NCBI RefSeq assembly: GCF_947179515.1
Contig: NC_067472.1
Coordinates: 202,897,068-202,961,067, forward strand
Source: Apodemus sylvaticus
Taxonomy: Eukaryota > Chordata > Mammalia > Rodentia > Muridae
Length of the DNA stretch: 64,000 bases
Direction: 5' to 3'
Below the pieces are notes generated by a model. The model searched no databases. It worked only from the letters and a program-made list of their open reading frames with translations, and had not been told where the DNA came from. Made by a program: the position numbers and the translations under genes. Shown here in pieces: positions 1 to 12,380 of this stretch. Each line of letters begins with the position of its first letter. Position 1 is the stretch's first letter.

Positions 1-659
1 TGTATATGTGTTTATTGTTTTGCTTCTAGAGGACATATGCTAGAGGTTCTCTCGAGTTCAGGAGCACTTGAAGGCATCAGGTATTTTCTACTACTATGTT
101 AGATTCCATGATCAAACTCTGCTTGTCAGGCATGGTGCTAAGGTCCTTGTCCCTGGAAGCCAAGGGACATGTAACATTTAAAAACAAAAACAAAAACAAA
201 AAACATAAAACCTGCTGTGTTCAATCAGGTGTGTTGCATGTCTTCCCTGTGGTGTCCCATGGATGCTGGAAAAATTCTTCTCTCTATACCCCTAAAGAAA
301 AATGACTCCTCATACCCAAAACACTTGATATTATTAGCTGTTCTTATAAAGCTGGACTAGGAGCTTCTTTAATATGTATGATAGCATGCTGTAAGGGCTT
401 CACTTTTTAAAGGTATAGTGCAAGTAAACACAGTTGCTGGGTTTTTATGAGTGCAATGGCTTATCCTGTCCAGAACAGACGTTTTCAAAGCGCTTCTCCT
501 ATTTTCCACCTTTTATACTGTTTCTAGGTCATGTTATACCATGGCCTCTGAGTAGTTAGGTCTGGTGTGTATTTGTGTGATTTAAATGTCTCATTTGGGG
601 TCAAACACTTAACATTTGCTCTCAGCAACTCGAGGTAATTAAGGAAATAGATATACGTC
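1..659. other. unassigned intergenic sequence
   Basis: No repeat family, gene or splice-flanked open frame is recognised here. A short A-rich (CAAAAA)n run lies near 180-206. ORFs in this stretch are short and show no domain features. Confidence 0.5.
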
Positions 660-757
660 TAAATAATAATATTAATAATAATAGTAGTAGTAATGATAGT
701 AATGATAAGGATAATTAGAGTAGTACAAATACAAGTAATAATAATAAAAAACCAATG
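660..757. repeat. AAT/TAG trinucleotide-rich simple repeat
   Basis: An interrupted run of AAT, TAG and GAT triplets, ending in AATAATAATAAAAA. It is a degenerate trinucleotide microsatellite in otherwise AT-rich DNA. Confidence 0.85.
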
Positions 758-3700
758 AGAGTAAATTAGTCTATACCTTAACACATCACCCTGCAAAAGT
801 TGTTTCTCTGACCTTTGGGAAAAGTAGCACTAATCTATGAACATGGACACATTGAGGAAGCAGTTTGAAAGTATGTCCAAAAAGACAGCAGTATGTCTTT
901 TCATGATCTGTTATGTACCAGAGTGTGGGTTTAGGACCAGGTTAAAGATCTAGGTATGGATTTCATCTTGTCTAATGGCCAAAATTTTAACCAGACCGTT
1001 TTGGTTACTGTTATAGCAAGACTGTCATGATTGAATCTGTAGGCATACCCTACCAAGCACGTTAGAATAATAGCAGATAAAATCCACTCGTAGTCAGAAC
1101 ATGACTTCTCTCCCATGTATAGCACCACACTTCACAGAGAATGCAAGGCAGCAGTCAGATGTCTGCCAGACTCAGTTCATTTCTCTATGGACCAAAACTG
1201 AACTGTGGTTTCTTCAACAGTAGGTTCTTACCATCTACTTCTGGTATGTAACCAAGAGAAATAGTACTAGCTTATATTGTTTATGTAGCTTCAGGCTTCA
1301 CTGAATAAAAGTACAAGGTGGGTTTCTCACTCCTGGGACTGAATTTTTTGAACACAATCATCAGTTGCTGAAACAAGCTGCAAGTGTTCACTGCAGAGGG
1401 TCCTCCCTTTAACTTAAGATTCATGGTCTCCAGCTTGGATATTGAAGCCTGTGGACAGGGTGATTCCTATTGGATCCTTAAGAGCAGCCAGGGTCTCACT
1501 AACCATTGCTATCTGAGAATACTGAACTCTCAATTATTTCCACAAGTCCGCACTCAGCAAATGCATCATATAAGGATGCCACACTGATAACTGTTACATC
1601 ACTACAGCACGAGGTTGTCTTACCACTGGTCCCTTTGCATGTCTGTGCCTAGATGAGGACAAAAAGTGAATCTCTAAGTGTCCTTTTTGCAATACTTACA
1701 TTCCATTCCACATCTGTCCCAGACACACACTTTTTCTTCACTTCTCCTATTAGATCCTTCCCTATTATTCTCACCTCTCCTTGCTTGTTGGTCTAAGTGA
1801 AGACACAGTTTAGGTCTTTCCATATCACAGCTGGCCCTGTACACATAGACACAACCAAATCCCCAGACCGACTTGCTGCTAGCCAGTGCAGAGTTGTAAG
1901 TGAGGTGGTACTAGAAGTACAGGACTAGGCTGAGGGGCCAGGTCATCACTTGTAAATGTTCCTAGATCAAAACATGAGGAGGACACAAAGCATTCTGATC
2001 TCCAATGCTCTGCAGAGTACAAATTAATTTATGGACAGTGCATGAGGATCCAGACATGGCTCATTCCAAAAAAACTCATTCAATATGGATCCTATTTGAT
2101 CTCATCTCCCATATGTTTGCTCATAAGTTCTCTACTCAATTCCTAATTTTCTTGGGTAACCTTGGCTCTAGTAATGAATTCATATACCTACATATAGACC
2201 AAAAATTCACATGCACAAAGTCTTCTGAGAAACAAAATAAATAGAAATCCTTAAACGTAGAACTCTATAAGCATTTACCTGCTCAAGAGCCTGCCTGGAT
2301 TTCCTCAGTCTTGATGCATGTACCTGGATGTCGGGTGGGGGATCAGGCAGAGAACCCATGGGGAAGTAGAGAGTGTGGAGTTCTAGGGGAAGCTTAAAGT
2401 CCCCGAAAAACCCAAGACAGCAAGAGAAGGAGAACATGGAGCATTTTAACCAGTTGGGTAAGGACTTCCTACTCATCCATTAGCTCTCCTTAATTTGAAC
2501 CAGAGAAAGAATAATAGTATTTATGTTGTAGACTCTGAATGTGTTTTCTGGGGAGACCTTGTGGCTACAAGTTGAAGACCTGTTGGAGATATTGGAAGAT
2601 AGGAAATCTTGCCAATTTTCCTATTGTTTAATCAGGTAAGTCACCCAGAAGACATCTCAAGTCCTGCTTCTTGGGATAGAGACAGAAATATACCAAGATA
2701 TCTAGGTAGTTTGGTTTACATAGTTAGACCTGATCGAAAGTAAAGGCAATTCTAGAGAGGAGAGGAGGAATGTGTTGATATTTTGGTGATTCTCCATCAA
2801 CAAGCAAAGAACCTCTCAGGTGATTTCATTAACACACTTAAAGAGCAGTTTATCCTCCTTGCTGCTGACATTTTCCTGTTAGCATAGTAAGAGGCATTTG
2901 TAGTCTATGAGATGTCAGGTACAGTGACATTTCTGAATGACAATCATGCATTTTTTGAGGTAGAATTTCCATATAAGGCGGGCTAGCCATATGATTTTCT
3001 TGCCTCAGCTTCAGTGAGGTTTGAGTGACAGTGATGTTGATGTTCTATTTAGACCTGAGTTACTAATATAGCATGCTCAAGTTCTGGAGAACCAAACCTC
3101 ACAAATCATCAATATAGGAACCAGAGGCTAAACGATACTTCACAGTTAGGCAAAGGGACAGGTGACCATAAAGAAATACTCATTGCTCACAAGCTGTGTT
3201 GCCATGTCTCTTAGACAACTTACCTTTAATTGGTCAAGAGAGATTCCGAGGGAGCAGAGGGATGAAGTTCTCCACAGACTGACTGGAGCCAACTGAGGAG
3301 ACAGAGATTCTAAGCTGAATGAAGTAAGTGGCATGCCTGTTGCTTTCTGTTGAATGCCTCCCCCCTCTCTGCCTTGTGAGAGCACTATGCATCTACCTCC
3401 ATCTGTGACACTGCTATCTTGATAGATGTAAAAGGCTGAAAGATTGGCCACCACACTGGTCATACAGTTTGCATTCCAGGACCATTAGCTATTTTATCCA
3501 GAGATATCTGAAAGAGAACATGATTAAACAGTGGTTGATGGAAGTCCAGGAAAAGGAGGAAGCAGTGGATGCCACAGTTATCATGAACTAACATACAAGT
3601 CTGGTTTCATGGTGACTCAGGGCAGTTTCTCAAGTGTACAGTAGAGTAAATGGCTATACAATTGTAAACAACCATTCTGCAGTATGTGTGTCTACATGTG

Positions 3701-4654
3701 CCTCTCTGTCATGGGAGGTTTCTCCAATTGTGTGTGATACATGAGTATGTACAGAGATGAGGGTCTCCATGAGTGACAGATTATGCTTGTAGATGTGAGC
3801 ATTCATACATGTGTACTTAGTTCTGTGTGGGCCTTCTCTGCCTCTATGCATACAGCACAAGCAATAAATCAAAGACTTTGTTCTCAGGGTCTCTATTGCT
3901 GCCCTGAGAGCCTGTTACCAAGGCTCAAAGGGTATTTGAGCAAGAGAAAGATGTGAGAAGGCTGGGCTACACTTGTTAGGCAGGAAGGTCAATTGTGTTT
4001 GGAAGAAGCTTCTCTGGATTCCTCTGTGTAGGAAACCATGAGATTGTCCATCAGTTTAATTATCCATACACCCAAGAAGCTGCATCACATACTGTTTTGC
4101 AGGTGTGTATTGTTGTGAGCATAGGTGAAAACAGGGCTTTTCACAGAGCAGCTTACAGCATAAATAAAACAGATTTCTGTATAGGTCAAAGCTGTAGGCA
4201 TTTTGATGGGAGAGCTCATTTCAACTTACTTCAAGTTGTACAACAATCTACCTACCCATTTGGTTCTCACTGTTTACAGCTCTGTACCCTATCTTCTGCT
4301 TCCATCAGTATTTTTTCATACTCCTGCATCTGCTTTTGTCCCCTCTGTCTGTCTCCTGCCCTGGTCAATCCCAGCAGTTTTGACCTTTCTATTGGCTGTC
4401 AGATATTTATAATTAGCAATTAGCAGTAAGACAGTGCCAGAATATCTCTTGGATTGCCATCAGGCAATGACATTCATGTTTTGAGCAAAGTCAGCAAACT
4501 TTAAATCAGCAAAATTTAAAATCTAAAGCACAGTGATGGTTCAGAAACGACAGTATCAAACTCCTGCCATCACTTAGCTCTTTATCAGTACAGATTTAAC
4601 AATTGAAAATACAGAGATGCACCTTCATATACAGTAAGGGATGTCACCTGAACA
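758..4654. other. unassigned intergenic sequence
   Basis: About 3.9 kb without a recognised gene or repeat. The only gene-like signals are isolated splice-like motifs on the minus strand: a CAG|GTAAAT donor near 2275 and the short exon-like segment at 3224-3292, listed separately. Old repeats that have decayed beyond recognition by eye are likely. Confidence 0.4.
3224..3292 (-). other. possible small exon, family unknown
   Basis: On the minus strand a pyrimidine-rich stretch ending TCTGTCTCCTCAG precedes a 69-base segment. The segment is followed by a consensus donor (AAAG|GTAAGTTG). It is open in one frame (23 codons, phase 0, peptide ending SLDQLK). No homologous family is recognised and no partner exon was found, so this may be chance. 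Confidence 0.2.
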
Positions 4655-4843
4655 ATGGATGGATATGTGCACACAGCATGCAAATGTGAAGGTCACAAGA
4701 CAATTTCAGATGTTGCTTTATGTTACCTTCTACTTTCACGGTTGTGAGCCAGCTTATGAAGTACTAAAAACTACAGTCGGATCTTCTGAAAGAGTAGTGC
4801 ATGCTCTTAATCACTAAAGCATCTATCTAACCCTCACCTAAGA
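4655..4843 (-). repeat. B2/B3-type SINE (minus strand)
   Basis: The right part reads GTGCATGCTCTTAATCACTAAAGCATCT. This is the reverse complement of the tRNA-derived head of B2-like SINEs (usual plus-strand ending: tgctcttaaccactgagccatct). The left part (tatgtgcacacagcatgcaaatgtgaaggtcacaagaca) matches the B3 3' body. It is well diverged, so an old insertion. It carries no gene. Confidence 0.7.
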
Positions 4844-5317
4844 TACTTCACATTTGTTTGTTTGTGTGTTCGATATTGATCATAAAGGGATAAATGGTTG
4901 GAGGTCAGCAGATAATTTCAGGAAGGTGGTTTCTTTTAGATCTGTATATTGAATTTAAGAATGAAACTTAGGTTACCACACAGAAAAGCTCAACAAAGTA
5001 AGATTTGGCAAACCAACAGAAGAAAAGAGCTCAAGAAACTGAGACATATTTTTACACATTCAGGAGTCCTATAAAATACTAAACTGAAAGATAGGTTTTG
5101 GGAAGACTTTGCACATACCAATACACCCAATGTCTGCTGCCTCACCGTCTATGTGTACAAATAAGTTTTGATCAGTTGACTTAGAAGGCTTTGTTCTCCT
5201 TGTGTCTAGTCTATCCTATGGTATGTATATTATTTATTCTTATTTTTCTACTTCAGGATTCCTTGAGCTCTGAGGAGGGGTATTTAATGGAGAAATCTCA
5301 TATGGAGTTGGGTGCTG

Positions 5318-5445
5318 CTCTTTCTCTCTTTCTGTCTCTCTGTCTCTGACTCTGTCTCTGTCTCTCTCTCTTTCTGCCTCTATGTCTTTTCTCTCTCTCT
5401 GTGTGTGTGTGTGTGTCTGTCTGTCGGGCATTCTGTATCTCAGTC
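5318..5445. repeat. (CT)n / (TG)n compound microsatellite
   Basis: Runs of TCTCTG and CTCTCT are followed by (TG)8-9 and TCTGTCTGTC. It is pyrimidine-rich on the plus strand. The arginine/glutamate-rich reverse-strand ORF across it is only a translation of the repeat. Confidence 0.9.
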
Positions 5446-6851
5446 CCTCTGCATGCATAATGTCTGATTGTCTATCTTTGCACTTTTTCCCATCAGATGC
5501 ATGAGAAACCGGGGAAGATCCTTGAGGACATGGGCACAGGGGGAAAGTTCCTGAACATAATATATATTCAATTAATGACTTCACTGTACCTTTTAAAATG
5601 GTAAAAAATGTAAAATGTAAAGATATAAATAATGATGCATTTGGAGCTTCTAATATGTGTATATTTACTTTCTTTAAAGAATTGGACACTGAAGGCCTCC
5701 GTTCTCTCATTCAGCTAGGGAAAGAAATGCCAATGCTGCCATTACCCTTAGCAAGGCTGGATTTTTATAGACAGATTGATTTTTAGAGCGGCTGTTCAGA
5801 ACAGACTGCTTCTGGAACGCATGTAGTTGCAGGCTGATTTTGAGTGCAAGGATAATACTATAAGTAGTGACAAACACTTCAGATCCCAGAAATGTCAACA
5901 GGCAATGAAAACTTCATACTTGTCTGATTAGAAATGCAGTTGGCCCACACTACTGTCTAATATTTTGTGAATGGATATTGAGAATGGTATTTCATATTGG
6001 GATCACAGATAACTTCTGGTTCAAAGTTCAAAGTACTATAATGGTGGGAGAATAGGAGCCTTTCCAAGACTCCTTGTTAGAACATAGGGTAACAAATGGA
6101 TAAAGACAGCGAATCTAAAATAAGAACTGTGGGAGAGTCACAGGACATAAGATGAGTAGAGCATCTGGGAAAGGATCCTTCCACTCACCATCTGCACCCT
6201 GGAGCTGGGTGGTTTCATTGCCCTCTGAGCACAGCCTGCCAGGAGAGAGCTGGGATTCCAGCAGTGATGTCACTTCTGGGTCACTTTCCCTCCAATAACA
6301 GTCCAGAGAGGGACAAGGAGCTCGTTTCATGGTTGTAGAAAGACAGCAAGAAGCTGCCATGCATAAGTGAAATCGTGAACTCAACACTTCCAGTGACTCC
6401 ATCATGGAACTGTAAACCTTCAAAATGTAAGAAAAGCATTTATGTTACAAACCCTATTTAAGTAATGACAATTTATTATATTAATGACATCCACTTTGTC
6501 TGAAACCGATGTAGCTGCCCTAGTTCATTTTTGTGTCTTTCACTGTCAACTTGGTACATCCTTCCAGAACCCTTTAGCCTATGTTTCTTATAGACAATGT
6601 ATTATGAGAACTTTCTTTTTCATAGATCAGGAAAGCTTTATGTTTTTAAAGAATAATGTGACCACATTTAATATTCCTTGTAATGTAGTTTTAATAAGTA
6701 CCATTATTTTTATTTCTTACATATTTACCTTGTTCTGTTTTGCATTTGTTTACATTATATTTTGTTTTACTTTTCTTATTTGTGGTGTTAATAGACCAAA
6801 TTTTATGTAATTTAATCATGTATCCTCAATTAAAATATTAAGTATATTCTA
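5446..6851. other. unassigned intergenic sequence
   Basis: No recognised gene. On the minus strand an open segment near 6205-6420 ends in a GATG|GTGAGTGG donor-like motif at about 6191-6198. It has no convincing acceptor and no known family. The stretch from 6600 to 6850 is T-rich and low in complexity. Confidence 0.35.
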
Positions 6852-7262
6852 AAAAAACAATAAATACAGACCTATCAGAATTACACCAGACTTCTTACCA
6901 GACACAATGAAAGCTAGAAGGTCCAGGACAGATCTCATTCAGACCCTAAGAGAACACAAATAAAGCCTAGACTACTCTATCCAGCAAAATTCTCAATTAC
7001 CGTAATGAAGAAATCAAGATATTCCATGACAAAACCAAATTTATACAATATTTTTCCACAAATCCAGCCCTTCAAAGAATAATACATAGAAAACTCCAAC
7101 AGAATGATGGAAACTACACTAGAAAAAGCAATAATGTAATCTTCCATTAACAGACCAATAAGACGGTAGCCACATAAACATAACTCCACTTTTAACAACA
7201 ACAATACCAGGAAGCAGCAATCAAAGACTAGAAACAAAGTGTTGAGCAGAGAGGGAAGGAAT
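6852..7262 (+). mobile_element. LINE-1 fragment: ORF1 3' end and ORF2 start
   Basis: The plus strand encodes, with stops and a frameshift, the C-terminal part of murine L1 ORF1 protein (segments PIRITPDF and IQTLREHK, the latter running into a stop). This is followed by the intergenic segment and the first codons of ORF2. The 411-bp piece is joined near 7262 directly to L1 3'UTR sequence. Almost all of ORF2 (endonuclease and reverse transcriptase) is therefore missing. It is an inactive, internally deleted copy. Confidence 0.8.
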
Positions 7263-7805
7263 GACCTTACAGAGATTGCCCCCAAATAGGAATCCATTCC
7301 ATATACAGTTACCAAACACAGACACTATTGTGCATGACAACAGTGCTAGCTGACAGGAGCCTGATATAGCAGTCTCGTGAGAGGCCTTGCCAGTACCTTA
7401 CAAATACAGTGGGGGATTCTTTCAACCAACCATTGAACTGAGCAAAGGGTGCCCAATGGAGGAGCTAGAGAAAGGTCCCAAGGAGCTGTAGGGGTTTGCA
7501 TCCCCATAGGAGGAACAATGATATTAACTGACAAGTACCCTCAGAGCTTTCAGCTATTTAACCACCAACCAAAGAGTACACAAGGAGAGGATGGTCTGGT
7601 TGGATATCAATGAGAGGAGAGGCACTTGGACCTGTAATGGATCATTGCCCCAGTGTAGGTGATGTAGTAAGAGTAATGTGAGTGGGTGGGTTAGTGAGCA
7701 GGGTGAGGGGGTAGAGAATAGGGCGTTTGGGGAGGTGAAATGTGGAAAGGAGATAACATTTGAAATGTAAATAAAGAAAACACCTAATTAAAAAGGAAAT
7801 GTGAA
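7263..7805 (+). mobile_element. LINE-1 3'UTR and poly(A) end
   Basis: It matches the plus-strand murine L1 3'UTR (cagttaccaaacacagacactattg, gacaggagcctgatatagc, ggagctagagaaaggtcccaaggagctgtaggggtttgca). It includes the G-rich stretch around 7690-7735. It ends at ATGTAAATAAAGAAAACACC followed by A-rich sequence. It continues the ORF1 fragment to its left after loss of ORF2. Confidence 0.85.
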
Positions 7806-8067
7806 AGAGAAACAACCAGTTATGATTGTACATGCATTTAAAATGAAGATGCAACAATGGTTGAAGTTGAGGAAAGGGAGTGTGTGCTGACTGGTAGCTT
7901 ATGGGAAAGGCGTTAAGGATCATATTGCTTTCCCTTCCATAATTTCATGGTGTCTATCTGCAATGGAATGGCCATCCTCTAAGACTTTAAGGTCTTTCTA
8001 TGGACATGGAGCTTCAATATGCAATCATTTTTTAACCACTTTCCTTGGAGTTTATATCATTAGCTTT
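7806..8067. other. unassigned intergenic sequence
   Basis: No recognised feature. Confidence 0.4.
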
Positions 8068-8165
8068 GCAACATGATCTCACTATTGTGTCAAGACAGTC
8101 TCAGACCTGGGTTGATCTCCCTCCTCCTGCCTTACAAGAGGCAGGGCTAAAATCATGTTCAGGCA
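8068..8165 (-). repeat. B1/B4-related SINE fragment
   Basis: The plus strand reads like the reverse complement of an old 7SL-derived SINE (gatctcactattgtgtcaagacagtctcagacctgggttgatctccctcctcctgcctt). It has diverged strongly, so the family call is approximate. Confidence 0.45.
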
Positions 8166-9494
8166 TACAGGATTTCTTTTCATTATCTTCTTTTTCATAT
8201 TTGATTAGGAATTTTTATTTCTAACAAACTTCAAAGTTTTATAAAATGAAAATTATTTTTATTTAAGTAGCTCAAATTTATATGTATAAGAGTAATGCCT
8301 TCTCAAAAATAGCAAACATTGATTATATGACTAATCAGTTAATCTAGCCAGTGTCATAATGGGAAGCACAATTATGAGAGGACGTCGTTTCCCTATAACT
8401 TGGACAGCAAACATACTTATTAATATAGCAGGCTATATGATTGCTAAATATATGTAGCTTCTTTTCTTATGATATTGGAAACATCTAGAGTAGAGTTCTA
8501 TACAGCTATGCCTAAGGCCTTAGTAATAAGATGTAAGGGTGGAATTTCAGCCTCTTCGAAGTAGTTAATTGTGGCTAAATATAATTTCAGAATTGTCACT
8601 GACTAGTAACTCTTCGATATCTTCTACAATGGTAAATATCAACTATCAACTTGAGTGAATTTAAAATTACCGTAGAAACATATCTTTAGGTATATCTTTC
8701 AGTATGTTTTCAGGAAAGCTTATCTGGGGAGAGAAAACACACCCTGAATGTGGGTCCATGCTCTCAGGGGCTGTGATCCTTGACAGATTAAAAAGGAAAA
8801 AATAAGCTGAGCACTGCCCTTCATCCCTCTCTGATTCATGAGTAGATGTAAAGTGGCTAGCTGACCCATATCTCCTAAACCAAGATGGGCTGTGTCAGTT
8901 TAAACTCTAAGCAAAATGAAACTCTCCTGCTGTGGTCTAAGCCACAGTTAGTGACAGACTCCTAGGCACTGGCACAGTATGGCAAGTGATATGGATTCTT
9001 GTCATAATGAACTAAACTGTACAGTGTGGAAACAGATGACAGAATGTTGAGTACTGATTATGTAGTCCCTTCCAGCACTGTACTGCAGCCTTGTGTATCT
9101 GACAGCATATGGCAAAAATGATGATTTTAGGTTATGAAAGACACTGTACCTCAGTTTACCCTCATGGTAGGAAAGGAAACATGTAGTTGAAAAGAATATG
9201 GGAATATGTCTGCCTGGGATGGTAGGGAAGAACTCTGCTGCAAGCCTCTAAGAATCAAGGCCTCCCAAGAATCCCTGTAGTAAGCTTAGACTCTACAGCT
9301 ACAATCAAGCCTCAATATGAAGGCAGTCATGCAAACAAACTGCCATCACTTCCATCTTCTCCTCAATATCTCTATGCCTCAGAACACCTGACCTGCTCCT
9401 GGATGTCTAAACTGTGGACAAAAATCAACATTTATTGTTTAAATGTTCTAAGTGTCCCAGTAAGTTAATCCACTGCATTTTTAACAGGATCACC
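8166..9494. other. unassigned AT-rich sequence
   Basis: No gene or repeat recognised. There are no splice-flanked open frames. Confidence 0.4.
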
Positions 9495-9615
9495 GCATGG
9501 GCATGATAGGACATACCTTTAATTCCAACACTTAGGCAGCTATGCCAAGAAGATCTGGAATTCAAGATGACTTGAAAATCATATCTTCAAACTCTAAGAG
9601 CAAAAAGGGAAAGAT
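9495..9615 (+). repeat. B1-like SINE, plus strand, decayed
   Basis: The segment GGGCATGATAGGACATACCTTTAATTCCAACACTTAGGCAG corresponds to the conserved B1 left arm (catgcctttaatcccagcactt gggaggcag). It is followed by a degenerate 'ttcaagatgacttg' and an A-rich tail near 9598-9615. Confidence 0.55.
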
Positions 9616-11621
9616 AATTAATTTCATTTATAGGGGAACACATATTACATTGCATAATAAACATTATATTTAAAATAACAACATGTGAAAGAAACTGTAT
9701 TTATCTCCATAACAATCTTGACATCATTTCCATGTCATATAGAAAATGATCGATGTTTATAGAAAGTTGTAAGTGTGATGCAAGTAATATAGGTTTCTAA
9801 TGTTGTCATAAATAGAACAGACATAAGTTACAGTAAAAAAAACAACCTGTAAGCTCATTAATCTCATCATGCCAAATCAAATAGAATATTTTTTCTGTAG
9901 GAAAATGTATGCTAAAATATGGGACAGTATATTGTTTATACAATGGTATGCTATAGAGAAATAGTATGCAATATAAATCTTAAACAAATACATTTCACTC
10001 ATTTACTTTAATTGAATTATTTTCAAAGAGAATAGTCGAAGAATCCGAGGAAAAGATATGTGGATCTAAGAAAAAAACTTACAAGCACACATGAGAAGAA
10101 ATAGCTGAATACATTATTTGAAGGTTGTCTATTGTTTTCCTTTTAGGACTTTGTAATCTCGAGATTCAATACAGAACTTTAAGAAAATGACTGAATTCAA
10201 AATAATGAATATTGTTCCTGAATATTGTTGTAAAACATACCAAGTACATATTGATGGGAATCACTACTACAAAACTGTGTGGAGATGAATGTGAAGGGTG
10301 CACTGTGATGGAAAGTGACTAAGAAGACAGCATAATTACTCTTTCTTGTAAATAATGTACTGCAGATGAACAGAGTTTTAGGCATATAAGCTGGCCTGTA
10401 ATTCTCTCTCAGAGGCACAGACAGAAACTTAGGAGCAAGCAGCTAGCTGATCTGGACGATGCAGCAAGCTTAATTTATAAGACAGAGAGTCAAGGAAGAG
10501 AGTCTTGTCAACCTCAGCTTCCCTAAACATTAGCAAGTGTACACATGTGTAGTGAGTGCCAACACATGTGCAGTGCATATGAGCATCCACACTATAAACT
10601 CATGTATATCCAAAACTTGTTAACTCAAGTAAAGCTAAGTAAACGTAACATCAGAAATCAGATTACCTCACTACTATAACAGGCTCTTTAATAACAAAGA
10701 AAGAATTATGGACAACTTTGTGTTACTGCTGTTCATTACCATATATGCAGAGTTACTGTGGTAGTTTACAATCCTGTTTTCTGTATGGTTTCAGAAATCC
10801 AATGCCTATTACATTCTACCTGAACAAAATGTTGTATTTGTGGCATAAGGGGCACGTTTGCTGTGCTACAAATTCACAGACATTCAAACTTCCTTACACA
10901 CAACCTTACTTATTACCTTAGAATCTGCCCTGTCACAGGTGTAGTTCCTCTTTGCTACAGGGCAAAGCTTCCTGGATCAGTGCCTCAGCCTCTGGCCTTT
11001 TTACATTTTACAGAGCTCTGGAAAATAGCTCAAAGAAAGAACAGAAGGCTCAGGTCAGTGTAGGGTTGTTCAATCTCAAAGGCTTCTTACTAATACATTT
11101 ATTTTCATTGTTAAGGAATCTTATTCTTTTCATTTGTGAGGCCCTATTACAGTATCTGAGAATGCGTTCTCACAAATCCCCAGCATGAAGCAATCATTAT
11201 GAGCACAATTTCTCACCTCAGCCTTGAGACTGGATATTATTGTCCCTGAAATTTTAGGAACTGCAAGTGTAAAGAACATGTGTTTGGGGGTCATGATTTC
11301 ATTATGTGAGATGAATATAATATATGTAATGTCACCCTGTTTGACTCTGTTAGACAAAATATTAACCAGCATAATCCCAGACCCCAATCATGTGCAGATT
11401 ATTTTAATTTCTGAGATAAAATTCTACTCACTCTATCACTCTTGGTGTCTTCATCTCTCTTCTCTCTCTTTTCCTAGTTTTGAACACAGGCCTGAACTAG
11501 ATCTGTCAGCACAACTTTGCATCTATGGTATTCTAATTTTTTTCAGTTCTGCTGTGACACACATTTTTAAATAATGAGAAGCATTTTGCTCCGATTAAAT
11601 GAAATACACAGAATTCATAGT
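9616..11621. other. unassigned AT-rich sequence
   Basis: No gene recognised. The stretch 10500-10600 (acacatgtgtagtgagtgcc, acatgtgcagtgcatatg) may be the 3' part of an old B3/B4 SINE, but the match is too weak to call. Confidence 0.35.
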
Positions 11622-11760
11622 ACAACTCAGTTGGTAAATTACTGGGTTAACAGACACTAAGTTTTGATATTTGTCCTCAGCACTGCATAAAACTTGCTGG
11701 TGCTGAATCTTTGCAATCTCAGTATCCAGATCCAGTGAAAAGTAGAGCAGAAATCCTGTA
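11622..11760 (+). repeat. tRNA-derived SINE (B2/B3-like), plus strand
   Basis: The head reads acaactcagttggtaaattactgg and is followed by ttgtcctcagcactgcataaaac and gctggtgctgaatctttgcaatctcagtatccag. This matches the order of a B3-type element: tRNA-related head, 'cccagcacccac', then a B1-like arm. It is heavily diverged. Confidence 0.5.
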
Positions 11761-12000
11761 TCATCTTATATAACTTATTATGTCACCCTGTGCTACAGGG
11801 TTTCCTGCCCAAAGAAGCAAATGAACATATGGCAAGTCAAATATTAATGTTTATAAACAAATTATCCTGCCCATTCAGGCAAGTGAATTTGCTTCTTTTA
11901 AAGGATAAAGACCTCCATGACAGTTGTCTAGACAGGTAAACTGCAGTGATAGGAAAGAAAATAACATGTGCACCTGCTGAAACTCTGCAGACTACCATTT

Positions 12001-12380
12001 TGTTCTTTTTTTCTTTTTTTGGAACTATCTTTTATGGGTGATGGTTCATAAATCTTCCTTGGCGACTGCCTTCCTCATGGCGGCCAGGATATTGCCAGCT
12101 CCTCCCGCTTTCTCGTGGCCCAGATGTGCGTGCCCACCCTCTTCTTGATGAACTAGAGTGCGCGCGTGTCTGTGGACACTGAGCGACTCCAGGGCGCGCT
12201 GCGCTTGGGGAGCGAAGCCCTGCACCTCCTGGATCGCATCCCTCGCGAAGTTGGTGAGCTTGGTGAGGTGCCCCAAGGCCGGCTGTGCCTTGGTTCCCTG
12301 ATGTTCTTCTTCACCTTGTGGCTTTGTTGAGGCCATGGCCATGGGGTAGCGCAGGGCCATGGCTGCTGCTCTCCTACCAC
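12001..12380 (-). pseudogene. Rpl36: ribosomal protein L36 processed pseudogene
   Basis: On the minus strand, translation from the ATG at 12360-12358 begins MALRYPMA, the conserved start of the 105-residue large-subunit protein eL36. Further segments match RPL36 in alternating frames: HKVKKNIREPRHSR, then LTKLTNFARDAIQEV and GFAP, then an RAL-stop-FIKKRVGTHI stretch, and the C-terminal NILAAMRKA. At least four frame changes and an in-frame TAG (plus 12153-12155) disrupt it. The normal stop has been replaced, so the frame runs to 12046. There are no introns, and the transcript 3' end abuts a poly(T) tract on the plus strand (12001-12020), the complement of a poly(A) tail. This is a retrocopy made by L1 machinery. 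Its GC-rich, CpG-containing body stands out from the AT-rich flanks, as expected for a retrocopy of a housekeeping mRNA. It cannot make functional L36. Confidence 0.92.

Noticed and set aside
2207..2476. Minus-strand ORF with a CAG|GTAAAT donor-like site near 2275
   Set aside because: No acceptor of quality and no recognisable protein. Left as unassigned.
6115..6423. Minus-strand 102-codon ORF ending at a GTGAGT donor-like site
   Set aside because: There is no polypyrimidine acceptor, no recognised family and no partner exon. One donor-like hexamer is expected by chance.
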